Made by a program: the position numbers and the translations under genes. A DNA stretch of 64,000 bases from Rhodococcus sp. ARC_M5. GTDB taxonomy: Bacteria > Actinomycetota > Actinomycetes > Mycobacteriales > Mycobacteriaceae. The DNA lies in contig NZ_JALGQE010000015.1 of NCBI RefSeq assembly GCF_022810405.1, positions 34,133 to 98,132 of the forward strand. The letters are read 5' to 3'. How positions within the stretch are numbered: position 1 is the first letter of the stretch; every line of letters starts with the position of its first letter. A model generated the notes under the pieces. The model was not told where the DNA came from, made no database searches, and worked only from the letters and a program-made list of their open reading frames with translations. Below, in pieces: positions 8,207-17,130 of the stretch.

Positions 8207-10363
8207 TCAGTGCGAGAAGCTGATCGAGGGCAACACCTTGCGCAGCCAGGCCGGTGACCACCATGCGGCGTGTCCGCTCAAACGCAGCAGGACCGGCAGC
8301 AGGATCAGCCTGATCAAGAAGGCGTCGAGCAGTACCGCGACGCCGAGGATGATGCCCATCTCCTTCGGTGGGAGCGGATCGGAGAGTGCGAAGGTGAAGA
8401 ACACTGCGACCATGACCGCGGCGGCGGCGAAGATGACCCGGCCGGAGTGGGCGAGGCCGTCGACCTGAGCGGCTTTCGGGTCCCCGGTCTTCTCGTAGTG
8501 CTCTTTCGCGGTGGCGAGCAGGAACACGGTGTAGTCCATGGCGATGGCGAAGATCATCGCGAAGAAGAACACCGGACCCCAGCCGTCGAGGAAGCCTTGC
8601 GGGGTGAATCCGAGCAGTGATGCGCCGTGCCCGTCCTGGAAGATCAGTTTCGCGACCCCGAACGCTGCGGCGGTCGAGAGCAGACTGACGGCGGTGCCGA
8701 GGATCGCGATCAGGGGTGCTTGGAGTGCGACGAGCAGCAGGATGAAACCGAGCGCCAGAATGATGCCGATCACCAGCGGTAGGTAGTCGTTCAGTGCTTG
8801 CTGTAGATCGAGGTTCTCCGCTGGGGCACCGCCGACCAACGCCGACTCCGGGAGTTCGGCGCGCAGGTCACCGAGGATGGTGCCCATTCTCTCGTCCGAG
8901 GGGTCAACGGTGGGAAGTGCTTGTAGCAGTGAGTAGTTTGAGCCGTCCGCGGCAGGCTGGGGCGGGGTGACCATCGAGATTCCGTCGACGGTAGTGGCTG
9001 CGGTGGCGGTCGCGGCGGCATCCGCGGACGGGACGACGATCTGCAGTGCGCCGGGTGCGCCGTCACCGAACTGGGCCTGGACGAGCTCGTAGCCCTGGCG
9101 AACCGGTGCGTCTTCGGGGACGACGGAGATCGAGGGCATTGCCACTTTCAGTCCGAGGACCGGAAGGGCCAGCGCAATGAGGATGCCGACGGACACCAGA
9201 GCGAACGGCCAGGGGTGCTTGTGGAGCAGTTCACCCCAGGCTGCGAATTTCGGGGAGCGGTGCTGCTGACGCTTGGCGTAGGGCAAGGATGCGGCGTTGA
9301 CCTTGGAGCCGAGTGCACCCAGGGTTGCGGGGAGCAGGGTCATGGTGGCGATCAGCACGAACGTCACTGCGAGCATGATGCCGACGGCCATGGTGCGCAC
9401 CGCCGGTGCGGGAACGAGCAGGACGGCCGAGAGGCTCACCAGGACGGTCAGTCCGGACAGGACCACGGCTTTGCCTGCGGTGTCCATGGTTTCGGCGACC
9501 GCGGCACGCGGATCGGCGTTGCGCAGTGCGTCGCGGAACCTGGCGACGATGAACAGGGCGTAGTCGATTCCGAGGGCGAGGGCGAACATCATCGCGAAGT
9601 TCATCGCCCACACCGAGATCGGCGTGACGCCGTTGAGCAGAACAAGTCCGCCTGCGGATGCGACCAGGCCGGCGACGGTGAGTAGCAGCGGCAATCCCGC
9701 GGCGACGAGAGAGCCGAACGCGAGCACCATGATCGCCAAAGTGACCGGCCAGGAGAACAATTCGGCCTGGATCATGGCGTCGTGGTTGGCTTTGTTGAAG
9801 TCCGACCACAGTGCTGACGACCCGGTGGGGTAGATCTCGATACCGTTGCCGGACAGTGCGGTCAGCTCGCCTTTGACCTCGTCGACGGCTTTGACCATGT
9901 CGTCGGTACTCGTGTCTGCGCCGGCGATGAGGATGCCGGTGTGACGGTCGGGGCTGATGGTCATGCCCGGCTGGGGGGCGACGATCTCGCCGAAGCGGGT
10001 GTCGCTGTCGAACACAGCCGCGACGTCGGTGAGTGTCTGCTGCATCGCCGGGTCTTCGATCGAGGCGGTGTCGGAGTGAACGACGACCTGCACTGCTGCA
10101 GAGGAGTTGCCGCCGAAATGCTGCTGGGCGAGTTCGCGTACCTGGACGGATTCGGATCCGTTGGCCTGCCAGCCGGCCCCGGCCAACGACGAAAACACCG
10201 TTGGTGCAGCTGATCCAAGGGCGATTAGGGTGATCAGCCAGATACCGAACACCCAGCGGCGACGCGTGACCATCGCGCTCCCCAGGCGGCCGAGTGCGCC
10301 AGGTGCAGGTGGCCGGTCACGGTCGTGTCGGTCGGTAGCCGCCGCGGTAGCGGGCACGGACAT
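8207..10363 (-). CDS. MMPL-family RND transporter
   Basis: 718 aa. Two repeated halves, each with an extracytoplasmic loop followed by a helix cluster; 12 helices expected. DYALFIVARFRD (first half) and DYTVFLLATAKEHYE (second half) are the family's conserved helix-4 motifs with the proton-relay Asp-Tyr. MmpL proteins export lipids, siderophores or toxic compounds. Here the gene shares an operator and strand with the persulfide genes, so substrate is unknown but stress export fits. AGGAG lies 6 nt upstream of the ATG. Confidence 0.88.
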   Translation of the reverse strand: MSVPATAAATDRHDRDRPPAPGALGRLGSAMVTRRRWVFGIWLITLIALGSAAPTVFSSLAGAGWQANGSESVQVRELAQQHFGGNSSAAVQVVVHSDTASIEDPAMQQTLTDVAAVFDSDTRFGEIVAPQPGMTISPDRHTGILIAGADTSTDDMVKAVDEVKGELTALSGNGIEIYPTGSSALWSDFNKANHDAMIQAELFSWPVTLAIMVLAFGSLVAAGLPLLLTVAGLVASAGGLVLLNGVTPISVWAMNFAMMFALALGIDYALFIVARFRDALRNADPRAAVAETMDTAGKAVVLSGLTVLVSLSAVLLVPAPAVRTMAVGIMLAVTFVLIATMTLLPATLGALGSKVNAASLPYAKRQQHRSPKFAAWGELLHKHPWPFALVSVGILIALALPVLGLKVAMPSISVVPEDAPVRQGYELVQAQFGDGAPGALQIVVPSADAAATATAATTVDGISMVTPPQPAADGSNYSLLQALPTVDPSDERMGTILGDLRAELPESALVGGAPAENLDLQQALNDYLPLVIGIILALGFILLLVALQAPLIAILGTAVSLLSTAAAFGVAKLIFQDGHGASLLGFTPQGFLDGWGPVFFFAMIFAIAMDYTVFLLATAKEHYEKTGDPKAAQVDGLAHSGRVIFAAAAVMVAVFFTFALSDPLPPKEMGIILGVAVLLDAFLIRLILLPVLLRLSGHAAWWSPAWLRKVLPSISFSH

Positions 10364-10376
10364 AGCATTCTCCTAA

Positions 10377-10392
10377 ATACGGGTGGGGGTAT
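10377..10392. promoter_or_regulatory. Imperfect CstR-type half-operator
   Basis: ATACGGGTGGGGGTAT resembles the other TACCCC/GGGGTA sites, with a degenerate left arm. It lies just upstream of the MMPL ribosome site. Confidence 0.4.
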
Positions 10393-10445
10393 ATGACAAG
10401 GCCACGAAGGCCCAAAAGCTTCCTCGAAGACTTAAAGGTGAGGTG

Positions 10446-10622
10446 TCAGCGATGAAACAGGGAGTGAAAAAAGCCGGTGCGCCTAGCTGGATCGGGTGCC
10501 TCGCTCGACGAGCAGGTGCACTGCTGCGGCGGTGGGACATTCTTCATGACGCTGTCGATGTGGCGCCCGCAGCCGGCCCAGGTGGTCTTACCGCATGTCG
10601 GGCATGCGACGGGGTAGCACAT
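10446..10622 (-). CDS. Small Cys-rich zinc-ribbon-like protein
   Basis: 58 aa. The start MCYPVACPTCGKTTWAGCG contains CPTC, a third Cys and a His (CGRH), with a further CTC at about 37-39: a probable small zinc or metal site. Proteins with this MCYPV...CGKTTWAGCG start are common single-gene families in actinobacteria; function unknown. AAGGA lies 5 nt before the ATG. Two CstR-type operators lie upstream. Confidence 0.7.
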   Translation of the reverse strand: MCYPVACPTCGKTTWAGCGRHIDSVMKNVPPPQQCTCSSSEAPDPARRTGFFHSLFHR

Positions 10623-10659
10623 GGCAATCCTTCCTGGCGGGGTGTACCTACTGTTGCAC

Positions 10660-10694
10660 ATACCTAGGGGGGTATGCAAGTACCCCTAGGGGTA
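10660..10694. promoter_or_regulatory. Pair of CsoR/CstR-type operators
   Basis: ATACCTAGGGGGGTAT (10660-10675) and the perfect palindrome TACCCCTAGGGGTA (10681-10694) lie in tandem ahead of the small Cys-rich gene. The rest of 10695-10966 holds no gene; repeated CTTCTGAA words near 10835-10863, ahead of the resolvase, could belong to a res site. Confidence 0.6.
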
Positions 10695-10966
10695 TAAATC
10701 ATCGATGCGAGGGTGATGAATGGGAAGGTTCACCGCCGCGGGCGAAAGGGGAACGTTCGCATTTCGTGTAGGAAGACCGCGACTGCTCGAGACGGACTAC
10801 AGGTCTACCTTTAACAGTGGCTGTATGACACCCACTTCTGAACAAGTGCAGCTGACTTCTGAAACTGACAATTCGATCGACGCTCGGACCAGCCTGTCGG
10901 TGTCCTGGTAGATAGTGTTGGAAGTAATCCCAGTTTGATCGCAGATTCCGAGACGAAGGGCTCCAG

Positions 10967-11587
10967 GTGGACGAAAACCTCATCGGGTACGCCCGGTGCT
11001 CCACGCGAGGACAGGATCTACGAGCGCAGCGCACAGCCCTTCGCAAGATGGGCGTCGACACCGGCAACATCTACACCGACCGCGGATACACCGGTCGCAA
11101 CCGGGAACGTCCCGGCCTCACCGAAGCCCTCGCGGCAGTGGGGGAGGGGGACACCTTGGTGGTCACCAAACTGGACAGACTCGGTCGATCGGTCACGGAC
11201 CTGAACGCCATCGTCACTGAGCTCGACGCAAAAGGTGCACGGTTGATCTACGGTGGCCAGGTCTACAGCCCTGGTGATCCGTCGAGCAAGATGTTCTTCA
11301 CCGTCCTCGGTGCGATGGCCGAGTTCGAGGCCGACCTGACCCGCGCACGCACCCGTGAGGGCGTCGCGATCGCCAAAGAGCAGGGCCGGATGACCGGACG
11401 CAAGCCCAAACTCACTGCACTGCAACACGAACGCATCCTCAAGGACTACGAATCCGGCGAGTTCGGTGCCGTGAAACTCATGGAGCTGTACGGCCTGAGC
11501 CGATCAGCTGTCTACGCCGCCCTCATTCGGGCCCGCGAGCAACGCGACGGAGCACCCACACCCCGCGCTACAACTGCCAGGAGCTGA
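10967..11587 (+). CDS. Serine recombinase (resolvase/invertase)
   Basis: 206 aa, the usual size for a Tn3-type resolvase. The catalytic domain (about 1-140) starts IGYARCSTRGQD, with nucleophile Ser13, and has the conserved TKLDRLGRS and MAEFEADL motifs. A C-terminal HTH (about 165-195, VKLMELYGLSRSAVYAAL) binds DNA. GTG start with AAGGG upstream. It lies at the edge between the metal island and the accessory region. A dimer-resolution role or a past transposon is likely. Confidence 0.93.
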   Translation: MDENLIGYARCSTRGQDLRAQRTALRKMGVDTGNIYTDRGYTGRNRERPGLTEALAAVGEGDTLVVTKLDRLGRSVTDLNAIVTELDAKGARLIYGGQVYSPGDPSSKMFFTVLGAMAEFEADLTRARTREGVAIAKEQGRMTGRKPKLTALQHERILKDYESGEFGAVKLMELYGLSRSAVYAALIRAREQRDGAPTPRATTARS

Positions 11588-11593
11588 CACACA

Positions 11594-11674
11594 ATGAGCA
11601 CCGACGCCAATCTCCACACCATCGACACGATCGGTGGCGCTCAGTTCGGCCTCGCCGCCGAGGCGACTTCATGA
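11594..11674 (+). CDS. Very short ORF coupled to the next gene
   Basis: 26 codons, 6 nt after the resolvase stop, ending in an ATGA overlap with the following gene. Function unknown; may simply couple translation. Confidence 0.4.
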   Translation: MSTDANLHTIDTIGGAQFGLAAEATS

Positions 11675-11847
11675 CCGCCGAACGGGTGGTCGCACGATGC
11701 GCCTGGTGCGACCAGTGGCACTCCGAGACTCCAGCGAATTTGGTGCCGGCCGATCCGGTCTATCACGACGAGTGCCGCCCAGCCGGCGTGCACGGCTGGA
11801 CCGCCGCCGATGCTAAGGCTGCTGGCACTGCTCGGCCCAGTCGATAG
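11671..11847 (+). CDS. Small CxxC protein
   Basis: 58 aa. VARCAWCDQWHSE contains CxxC and a His, and YHDECRPAGVH a further Cys and His, which together look like a small zinc site. Starts in the ATGA overlap with the preceding ORF. Unknown function. Confidence 0.5.
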   Translation: MTAERVVARCAWCDQWHSETPANLVPADPVYHDECRPAGVHGWTAADAKAAGTARPSR

Positions 11848-12045
11848 ACCCTGTACACCGAAGTGGTTGTAATGCAATGACTTCGGCCGCGACGTCCATT
11901 TCCCGATCGCGCAACAAGAAGCGCAGAGATCTGCGGATCTCCTCGCGCACGTGTGGCCACACCGAATACATCATCCGACCGCGAAGGCCCCGGCAGTGCT
12001 CCAACACCGCCGGGGCCGGTCGATCACAGAACGGACCTGCGATCA

Positions 12046-12984
12046 ATGAACAACGCTAATACCCACCCTGATCAGAACACCACCGAGGACACCCGCGAGA
12101 TTCACCCTGCTGTCATCACCTGGGCGCTCGTCATCGGATTGATCGTCGCCTTTGCGGTTACCGCGTCCAGTTTCAAGTTGAGCTTCACTACCCTTCTCGA
12201 CTTGGGGTCCATGGCCGGGCTACGCGATTCCGCGTGGGTCATACCGGTAGTGCTCGACGGACCGATCCTGGCGGCCAGCATCTTCCGTATCGCGCTGTCC
12301 CAGCACACAGACCGCGCCACCGTTCGCGGCCGCCGATTCATCATCGCCGTCTTTGCCCTCGCTGGAGTGGCCAGCATGGCAGGAAACGCCTACCACGCCG
12401 TCCTCACCGTCACCGACCTAAATGCGGCCGTCGCTGCCATGATGGGTGCCCTCGCTCCGCTGATGGTGATGACCATGGGCGAGATGATGTCCGTCGCCAT
12501 CAGTGCTCCCCGTCGACGCATCATCACCGCGGCACCGGTTGCAGGCGATAATGCTTCGATCGGGCCGGCCTCCATCGCCGCCACACAGGACCCGGCCGTC
12601 GAGCGCCCTGCATCGCGGCCTTTCGAGGCTATGGGAGTGGAGGAAGACTTGGACAACGGCCTGCTCAAGCCTGCCGTGTGGACCAGTGTCCATCTCTACC
12701 TCGCGAACCCCGACTGGTCATTCAGTGATATCGCACGCCACCTCGAGCTCCACACCTCGACTGTCTCGCGGCACATCAAGACCTGGACTCAGGTACAGCA
12801 GAACATCGCCGCCGAACGCAGCACCGCAGCCCCCACCGTCGCAGCTGACCAGGCGCACAGCGCCACCACCGATGTCGATGGCGACCATAGCGCCGACGAA
12901 GCCATCGAAGCGGGTTCGGGGTACGACGCGGACGATTACGACTCGATAGCTGCCGGTCGTGACTACGCGGGCGCGACGCGGTGA
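12046..12984 (+). CDS. DUF2637 membrane protein with C-terminal HTH
   Basis: 312 aa. Four membrane helices fill about residues 22-145 (ITWALVIGLIVAFAVTASSF, VIPVVLDGPILAASIF and two more), the DUF2637 domain. After a linker, residues about 215-250 form an HTH (SDIARHLELHTSTVSRHIK). DUF2637 proteins occur on actinobacterial plasmids and ICEs near transfer functions. A membrane-anchored regulator or spread protein is inferred. No strong ribosome site; ATG chosen because the membrane domain starts soon after. Confidence 0.75.
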   Translation: MNNANTHPDQNTTEDTREIHPAVITWALVIGLIVAFAVTASSFKLSFTTLLDLGSMAGLRDSAWVIPVVLDGPILAASIFRIALSQHTDRATVRGRRFIIAVFALAGVASMAGNAYHAVLTVTDLNAAVAAMMGALAPLMVMTMGEMMSVAISAPRRRIITAAPVAGDNASIGPASIAATQDPAVERPASRPFEAMGVEEDLDNGLLKPAVWTSVHLYLANPDWSFSDIARHLELHTSTVSRHIKTWTQVQQNIAAERSTAAPTVAADQAHSATTDVDGDHSADEAIEAGSGYDADDYDSIAAGRDYAGATR

Positions 12985-13199
12985 CCGAAGAGCGCTCCGC
13001 CAGAACAATTGCCGACGTACTGAACTGAGCGGCAACAGAATTCACGCCTGACTCGGTGATCGCGATACCTGCCCACTTGCGGGCGGCGTCTGTAAGTGTC
13101 CCGTTGGATTGTGTGACCCGTTGTGGGAGTGAGAGATCGTCGTGTCGTGCGTTTGCGTCGATGGGGCCCGACTCGATGCGATGTACCGCCCGTGCGTCC

Positions 13200-13211
13200 T
13201 ATAGTGCGGAC
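13200..13211 (+). promoter_or_regulatory. Leaderless -10 of the first DUF6924 gene
   Basis: TATAGT (13200-13205), 6 nt, then the ATG at 13212. No ribosome site precedes the ATG, so a leaderless transcript is likely. The -35 is not obvious. The remaining gap from 12985 holds no gene. Confidence 0.5.
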
Positions 13212-14024
13212 ATGACGCGAGAACTGCCCGACGGGGAATCGTTGTTGATCCGCACAGACTTCTCCGACAACGCCCGGTGGAGTGACACTGTCGAGGCGGC
13301 GACGCAGCCGACAGATGAGGGGTTTGTCGCCGGTTTGACCGTGGTCGACGACGCGGAGTTCGACCGACTCACGCTCGGCGAGTTGGCCGTGATCATCGGG
13401 TCCCCACCGCCGTACTACGTGTTTCTCGCCGACGCTGCGACGATCACCGATCCGGAACACGCGATCCTTGCCGTGGACACCGCAGACGGTTCGTCGGGCT
13501 ACCCTAGTTTCCGGGTGCATCCGTCGCAGATGGCGTCGGTGGAGAACAACCTGTCGTTGGCGAACATGGACTTCGAGGACTTCTCGTCGGCGGTCGGTGC
13601 GGATGGGGTGTTTCGCGGATTCGAGCCACCGGCTACGACGCGCACTCCATCCACGGCAGCACTGCTCGACGCCATCGAGCAGTCCTCGCTGTCGCCGGAG
13701 GCGATCGAGGTGTACCGCGCCTCGCTGGAGCAGTGGCCTCGACCGGATGTGGACGGGAACTACATCCCGGACGTCGCAGTGGGTCAGGCCGAGTTGGTCG
13801 GTCAGCAGCAACGCAACGAGTACCGGTACAACTCGTGGGTGATCGGACTGGAGGAGTCGATCGCGGCCCTCGCCGGTGGCGGCGCAGCCATCGGATTCGC
13901 CATCGTCGCCGCGAGTATTCGCGATCGCGTCGGTGGTTACTGCAGTGCGTGGGTAGACCCTGTCACCCTGGCACCGGTCGCGATTCTGGCGACGGGGCAT
14001 CCGCCGCAGCGGACGCGCACCTGA
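13212..14024 (+). CDS. DUF6924 protein, copy 1
   Basis: 270 aa. It opens ELPDGESLLIRTDFSDN and has the family motif VENNLSLANMDFEDF at about 115-129. Most of the N-terminal half matches the protein at 16256-17032; the C-terminal halves differ more. Function of DUF6924 is unknown; members often stand alone in actinobacterial accessory DNA. The start has a leaderless-type -10 and no ribosome site. Confidence 0.75.
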   Translation: MTRELPDGESLLIRTDFSDNARWSDTVEAATQPTDEGFVAGLTVVDDAEFDRLTLGELAVIIGSPPPYYVFLADAATITDPEHAILAVDTADGSSGYPSFRVHPSQMASVENNLSLANMDFEDFSSAVGADGVFRGFEPPATTRTPSTAALLDAIEQSSLSPEAIEVYRASLEQWPRPDVDGNYIPDVAVGQAELVGQQQRNEYRYNSWVIGLEESIAALAGGGAAIGFAIVAASIRDRVGGYCSAWVDPVTLAPVAILATGHPPQRTRT

Positions 14025-14205
14025 GCGAGGCGGCCGCTCTCAAAGTGCTTTCGGCGACAACACCGCTCCGGTAACGCCGGTCCTGGTGACTGCTGCGCGC
14101 TATCACCGAACACTATTCGGGGCGAGCACCGTAGGAGCACTGCCACTCGCATCACGGTATGCCGGGGTCGACCCGCATCACCACTATCGAAGAACGGGAA
14201 GAGAC

Positions 14206-15018
14206 ATGGACGCCGAACAGGCGCGGTACGAGGTCACCGAGATCAAGGTGATCCGGGGTGCTGAGTCGAAAATAATCGCAGGTAAGCAGCAGGAAGGTTG
14301 GGAGCTGGTCGACCGACAGGATGGCATCCTGCGAACCACCTTGACCTTCCGTCGGCCAAAGCCGAAGCCCCCCTGGCGATTGTGGGCCGCACTGGGAGGG
14401 GTCGGGGTCATCCTGGCGGGCATCATCACCGTCGGGGCGCTCACGGAGGATGACGATGCGTCCACGACCGACGCCGCAGCGGCCTCGAGCGCCGAACAAT
14501 CCTCTCCGCAGCCTGATCCGGAACAGGAAGCGGAACTTTCCCCGGCTGACCCGATGATTTGCGATACAACGGGAATCGAACTGTTTCCCGAACCATGCAA
14601 GTTCGGGCAGACCGCGATCTACAGCAGGAAGGTGCGATCGGGCCAGGTCCAGCTGGAGATCACAGTGGGCGCACCGGTCGAGTTCATCATGAGTGAAGAC
14701 GCGAGGATCCCGTACGACCTTCCGCCGCAGCCTGTGAGCGTCTACTTCCCGGTCACCGTGAAGAACACATCGCCCGACTCAACCATGCCGGATATGGTCT
14801 CTACCCAGGCGACAAACGCCGAACAGGGTGCGTACGACGGCATCCGGGAAGTGCGAGACGGCGACGTCGGCTTGCGTTCGGTCACCTCCGCTCTCAGCCT
14901 GCCCGTGGGCGAGACGCTGACCGTCAAGGAAGGCTGGAACATGACAACGCTCGATGGTGTGCAGTACAGCCTGTCGATCGACGGTCAGGCCGGATACACC
15001 GTCGAGTTCGCGCGGTGA
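14206..15018 (+). CDS. Membrane-anchored protein with extracytoplasmic DUF4352-like domain
   Basis: 270 aa. An N-terminal cytoplasmic part of about 55 residues (RYEVTEIKVIRGAESKIIAG) is followed by one helix (about 59-80), an acidic/Ser-rich linker and an extracellular domain with paired cysteines (CDTTGIELFPEPC). The late part (VYFPVTVKNTSPDS) resembles telokin/DUF4352-like immunoglobulin folds. Function unknown. The gap 14025-14205 shows nothing clear. Confidence 0.6.
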   Translation: MDAEQARYEVTEIKVIRGAESKIIAGKQQEGWELVDRQDGILRTTLTFRRPKPKPPWRLWAALGGVGVILAGIITVGALTEDDDASTTDAAAASSAEQSSPQPDPEQEAELSPADPMICDTTGIELFPEPCKFGQTAIYSRKVRSGQVQLEITVGAPVEFIMSEDARIPYDLPPQPVSVYFPVTVKNTSPDSTMPDMVSTQATNAEQGAYDGIREVRDGDVGLRSVTSALSLPVGETLTVKEGWNMTTLDGVQYSLSIDGQAGYTVEFAR

Positions 15019-15032
15019 TCCTGAAGTAATGA

Positions 15033-15404
15033 TCAGTGTGCAGCGTTGAATGCTTCTTCGATCGCAGCGGGAATGCGGCCCCGATCGTTGATCTCGTAAC
15101 CGTTGTCTGCGGCCCATTGCCGGACAGCTCTGGTCTGAGCCGGATCACGTGTGGCTCGGCTGTTCGAGGGTGCTGCAGATGGAGCCGTGGAGGTGGGGGT
15201 GTGTCGACGCTTACGCCCGCCGACACGGGTTGCGTGCTCGATGTAGTAGCCGATCTTCCGATGAAACTCGCTGGCGTTCTTCGCCTTCAGATCTACGAGG
15301 TAGTCGACACCGTTGACGGAGAATTCGATCGTCTCGCCTGATTCGTCGTCGATGACCGAGCCATCGATATCGTCGACCAATTGGGTGAATACTTTTTTTG
15401 CCAC
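15033..15404 (-). CDS. lsr2: Lsr2 nucleoid-associated protein
   Basis: 123 aa. The N-terminal dimerisation domain (MAKKVFTQLVDDIDGS to about residue 60) and the C-terminal DNA-binding domain (RQWAADNGYEINDRGRIPA) are both present, with the RGR AT-hook-like motif intact. Lsr2 binds AT-rich DNA and silences foreign genes in Mycobacteriales, the functional analogue of H-NS. A plasmid copy may silence AT-rich plasmid genes or help the plasmid escape host regulation. Confidence 0.93.
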   Translation of the reverse strand: MAKKVFTQLVDDIDGSVIDDESGETIEFSVNGVDYLVDLKAKNASEFHRKIGYYIEHATRVGGRKRRHTPTSTAPSAAPSNSRATRDPAQTRAVRQWAADNGYEINDRGRIPAAIEEAFNAAH

Positions 15405-15554
15405 GGTTCGATGCGGCCTCTCTCGAGTAGAAACACATTGCTGTCGACAACCACCCTAACCAGACCGAACCCGCAGGCAGATGCACCAGATGAGGAATGT
15501 GGAATAGGCACTTCCTCCGTGTCGACCACCGCACCGCCACTCAGCCAAATTTTG

Positions 15555-15573
15555 TCTAGTCAACTTGACTAGA
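15555..15573. promoter_or_regulatory. HicAB operator
   Basis: TCTAGTCAA-C-TTGACTAGA is a perfect 19-bp palindrome upstream of hicA. Its right arm contains the likely -35 TTGACT (15565-15570); TAGACT (15589-15594) lies 18 bp on and 6 nt before the hicA ATG. Binding by HicB would block transcription. Confidence 0.7.
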
Positions 15574-15600
15574 AAGTGTCCAGTCGGATAGACTAAAATC

Positions 15601-15801
15601 ATGGTTACCGAGCAGCCCACGCGGAAAGTGGTCAAGGCCCTCAAGGCGGCCGGGTTCGCCTCGGTCCGCACGGTCGGCTCGCACAGCACGTGGGTGTCGG
15701 CCGATGGCGCAGTCAAGGTGACTGTTCCGGATGGGCACCGGACGATCTCGCCCGGCGTCTACCGCAAGATCCTCGCAGCCATGAAGGAGGCGCAGCAGTG
15801 A
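15601..15801 (+). CDS. hicA: HicA toxin, mRNA interferase
   Basis: 66 aa, typical for HicA. The dsRBD-like fold has the catalytic His in GSHSTW (His28) and PDGHRTISPGVYRKIL at the C-terminus. HicA cleaves mRNA when free of HicB. Its gene precedes hicB and overlaps it by GTGA, the usual order for this family. No ribosome site; -10 sits 6 nt before the ATG. Confidence 0.88.
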   Translation: MVTEQPTRKVVKALKAAGFASVRTVGSHSTWVSADGAVKVTVPDGHRTISPGVYRKILAAMKEAQQ

Positions 15802-16184
15802 GCAAGACCTACACGGTGTCGGTGACCCGAGACGGCAAGTGGTGGATGATCGCCGTCCCCGAACTCGACGCCCTCACTCAAGCCCGTCGCATCGATGATG
15901 TCCCCACCGCGGCGAAAGAACTCATCGCCCTCGAAACCGGAGTCGCCCTCGCCGATGTCGAGATCGAGCAGCACATCGAACTCGAACCCGGGGGAGAGGA
16001 TCTCGCGGTCCGCATCGCCGAGATCGCGACACAGCGAGCACGTCTGGCCGAGGACGAAGCCCGCGTCAAAGCCAGCACCGAGGCCTTCGCGAAGAAACTC
16101 GCCACCGCTCAGGTACCCGTCCGAGACATCGGATCACTTCTCGGCGTGACCTTTCAGCGAGCCAGCCAACTCGTCAACAACTGA
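15798..16184 (+). CDS. hicB: HicB antitoxin
   Basis: 128 aa. N-terminal HicB fold (TYTVSVTRDGKWWMIAVPEL) followed by a helical linker rich in Glu/Arg and a C-terminal HTH-like segment (VRDIGSLLGVTFQRASQLV) that should bind the palindrome at 15555-15573. GTG start overlaps the hicA stop, with AAGGAGG upstream. Neutralises HicA and autoregulates the operon. Confidence 0.85.
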   Translation: MSKTYTVSVTRDGKWWMIAVPELDALTQARRIDDVPTAAKELIALETGVALADVEIEQHIELEPGGEDLAVRIAEIATQRARLAEDEARVKASTEAFAKKLATAQVPVRDIGSLLGVTFQRASQLVNN

Positions 16185-16255
16185 CCTGCGCATCGAAAGT
16201 TCGGTCCCTGGCAACTGCACCGGTTTCACAGTTGAGAACGACTAGAGTCGGTACC

Positions 16256-17032
16256 ATGCCAACTCTGCCAGAAGGCCAATCCCTGCTCATCCGTACGTAC
16301 TTCGGCAATGACGGTGCCTGGGAACAGGTCGCGCGAGAGGCCCAAGCGTCGCACGTACAAGACAGTGGTTATGAGGCTCAAGCCTTTCTGACGACGGTCG
16401 ATGACCCGGAGTTTGCCGACATGTCGGTGTCACGCATTGTCGGCCTGGTGGAATCTCCGCCGCCGGACTATCTCTTCGTAGTCGACCAGCGGGCATGTGA
16501 CGAGCCGGAACATCCAGTGCTCGTTGTGGATACAAGTGCCGATCCGGAAGACGAGGCAGCTACTTTTCGGGTTGTACCGAGCAGGCTCGCGGTAATCGAG
16601 AACAACTTGTCCATCGCAAATCTGAGCTTCGACGACCTCCGTTCCGGCTCTGATCCTGACGGGGTCTACCGCGGAACCCGAAAGCAATCCACTGAAAAGA
16701 GCCAAGTCCGTCGCGAGGATTTGATCGCCGCAGCTGACAACGCAGAAGACTCGCCGACGGTCCAGCAATTGCGAAAAGACCTGAGGACAAGGTCTGTGCC
16801 GGTCTGGCCGGCAAAAGTTGTCGATGATCTCCGGGACAGGTACGACTCGATTACCGGACAGACCTATGACTTGAAGCTGACCGTGGGATACAAAGAAGCG
16901 CTCGATGTTCTCGCTGAGGGCGGTTCCGCGCTGGGCATCCACTTCGCTGCCACCAACAGCTACTGGACTATCTACCTGGATCCGAACAATCTGAGCTTGC
17001 TGGCCGCCATGAAGGTGATCTATCCGTCGTGA
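16256..17032 (+). CDS. DUF6924 protein, copy 2
   Basis: 258 aa. Paralogue of the protein at 13212-14024: TLPEGQSLLIRTYFGND and VIENNLSIANLSFDDL align with copy 1. The C-terminal half is more divergent. TAGAGT lies 7 nt before the ATG and there is no ribosome site, so it is probably leaderless. Function unknown. The two copies flank Lsr2 and HicAB. Confidence 0.75.
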   Translation: MPTLPEGQSLLIRTYFGNDGAWEQVAREAQASHVQDSGYEAQAFLTTVDDPEFADMSVSRIVGLVESPPPDYLFVVDQRACDEPEHPVLVVDTSADPEDEAATFRVVPSRLAVIENNLSIANLSFDDLRSGSDPDGVYRGTRKQSTEKSQVRREDLIAAADNAEDSPTVQQLRKDLRTRSVPVWPAKVVDDLRDRYDSITGQTYDLKLTVGYKEALDVLAEGGSALGIHFAATNSYWTIYLDPNNLSLLAAMKVIYPS

Positions 17033-17130
17033 TCGCCGCCCGCCCGGGATTCCGTGACCGACCACAAAATCACCAGAGGCGCGCTAGTCCTCAAATTGAT
17101 GCAGGGACCGGCGCGCCTCAGGGAGCGGGA

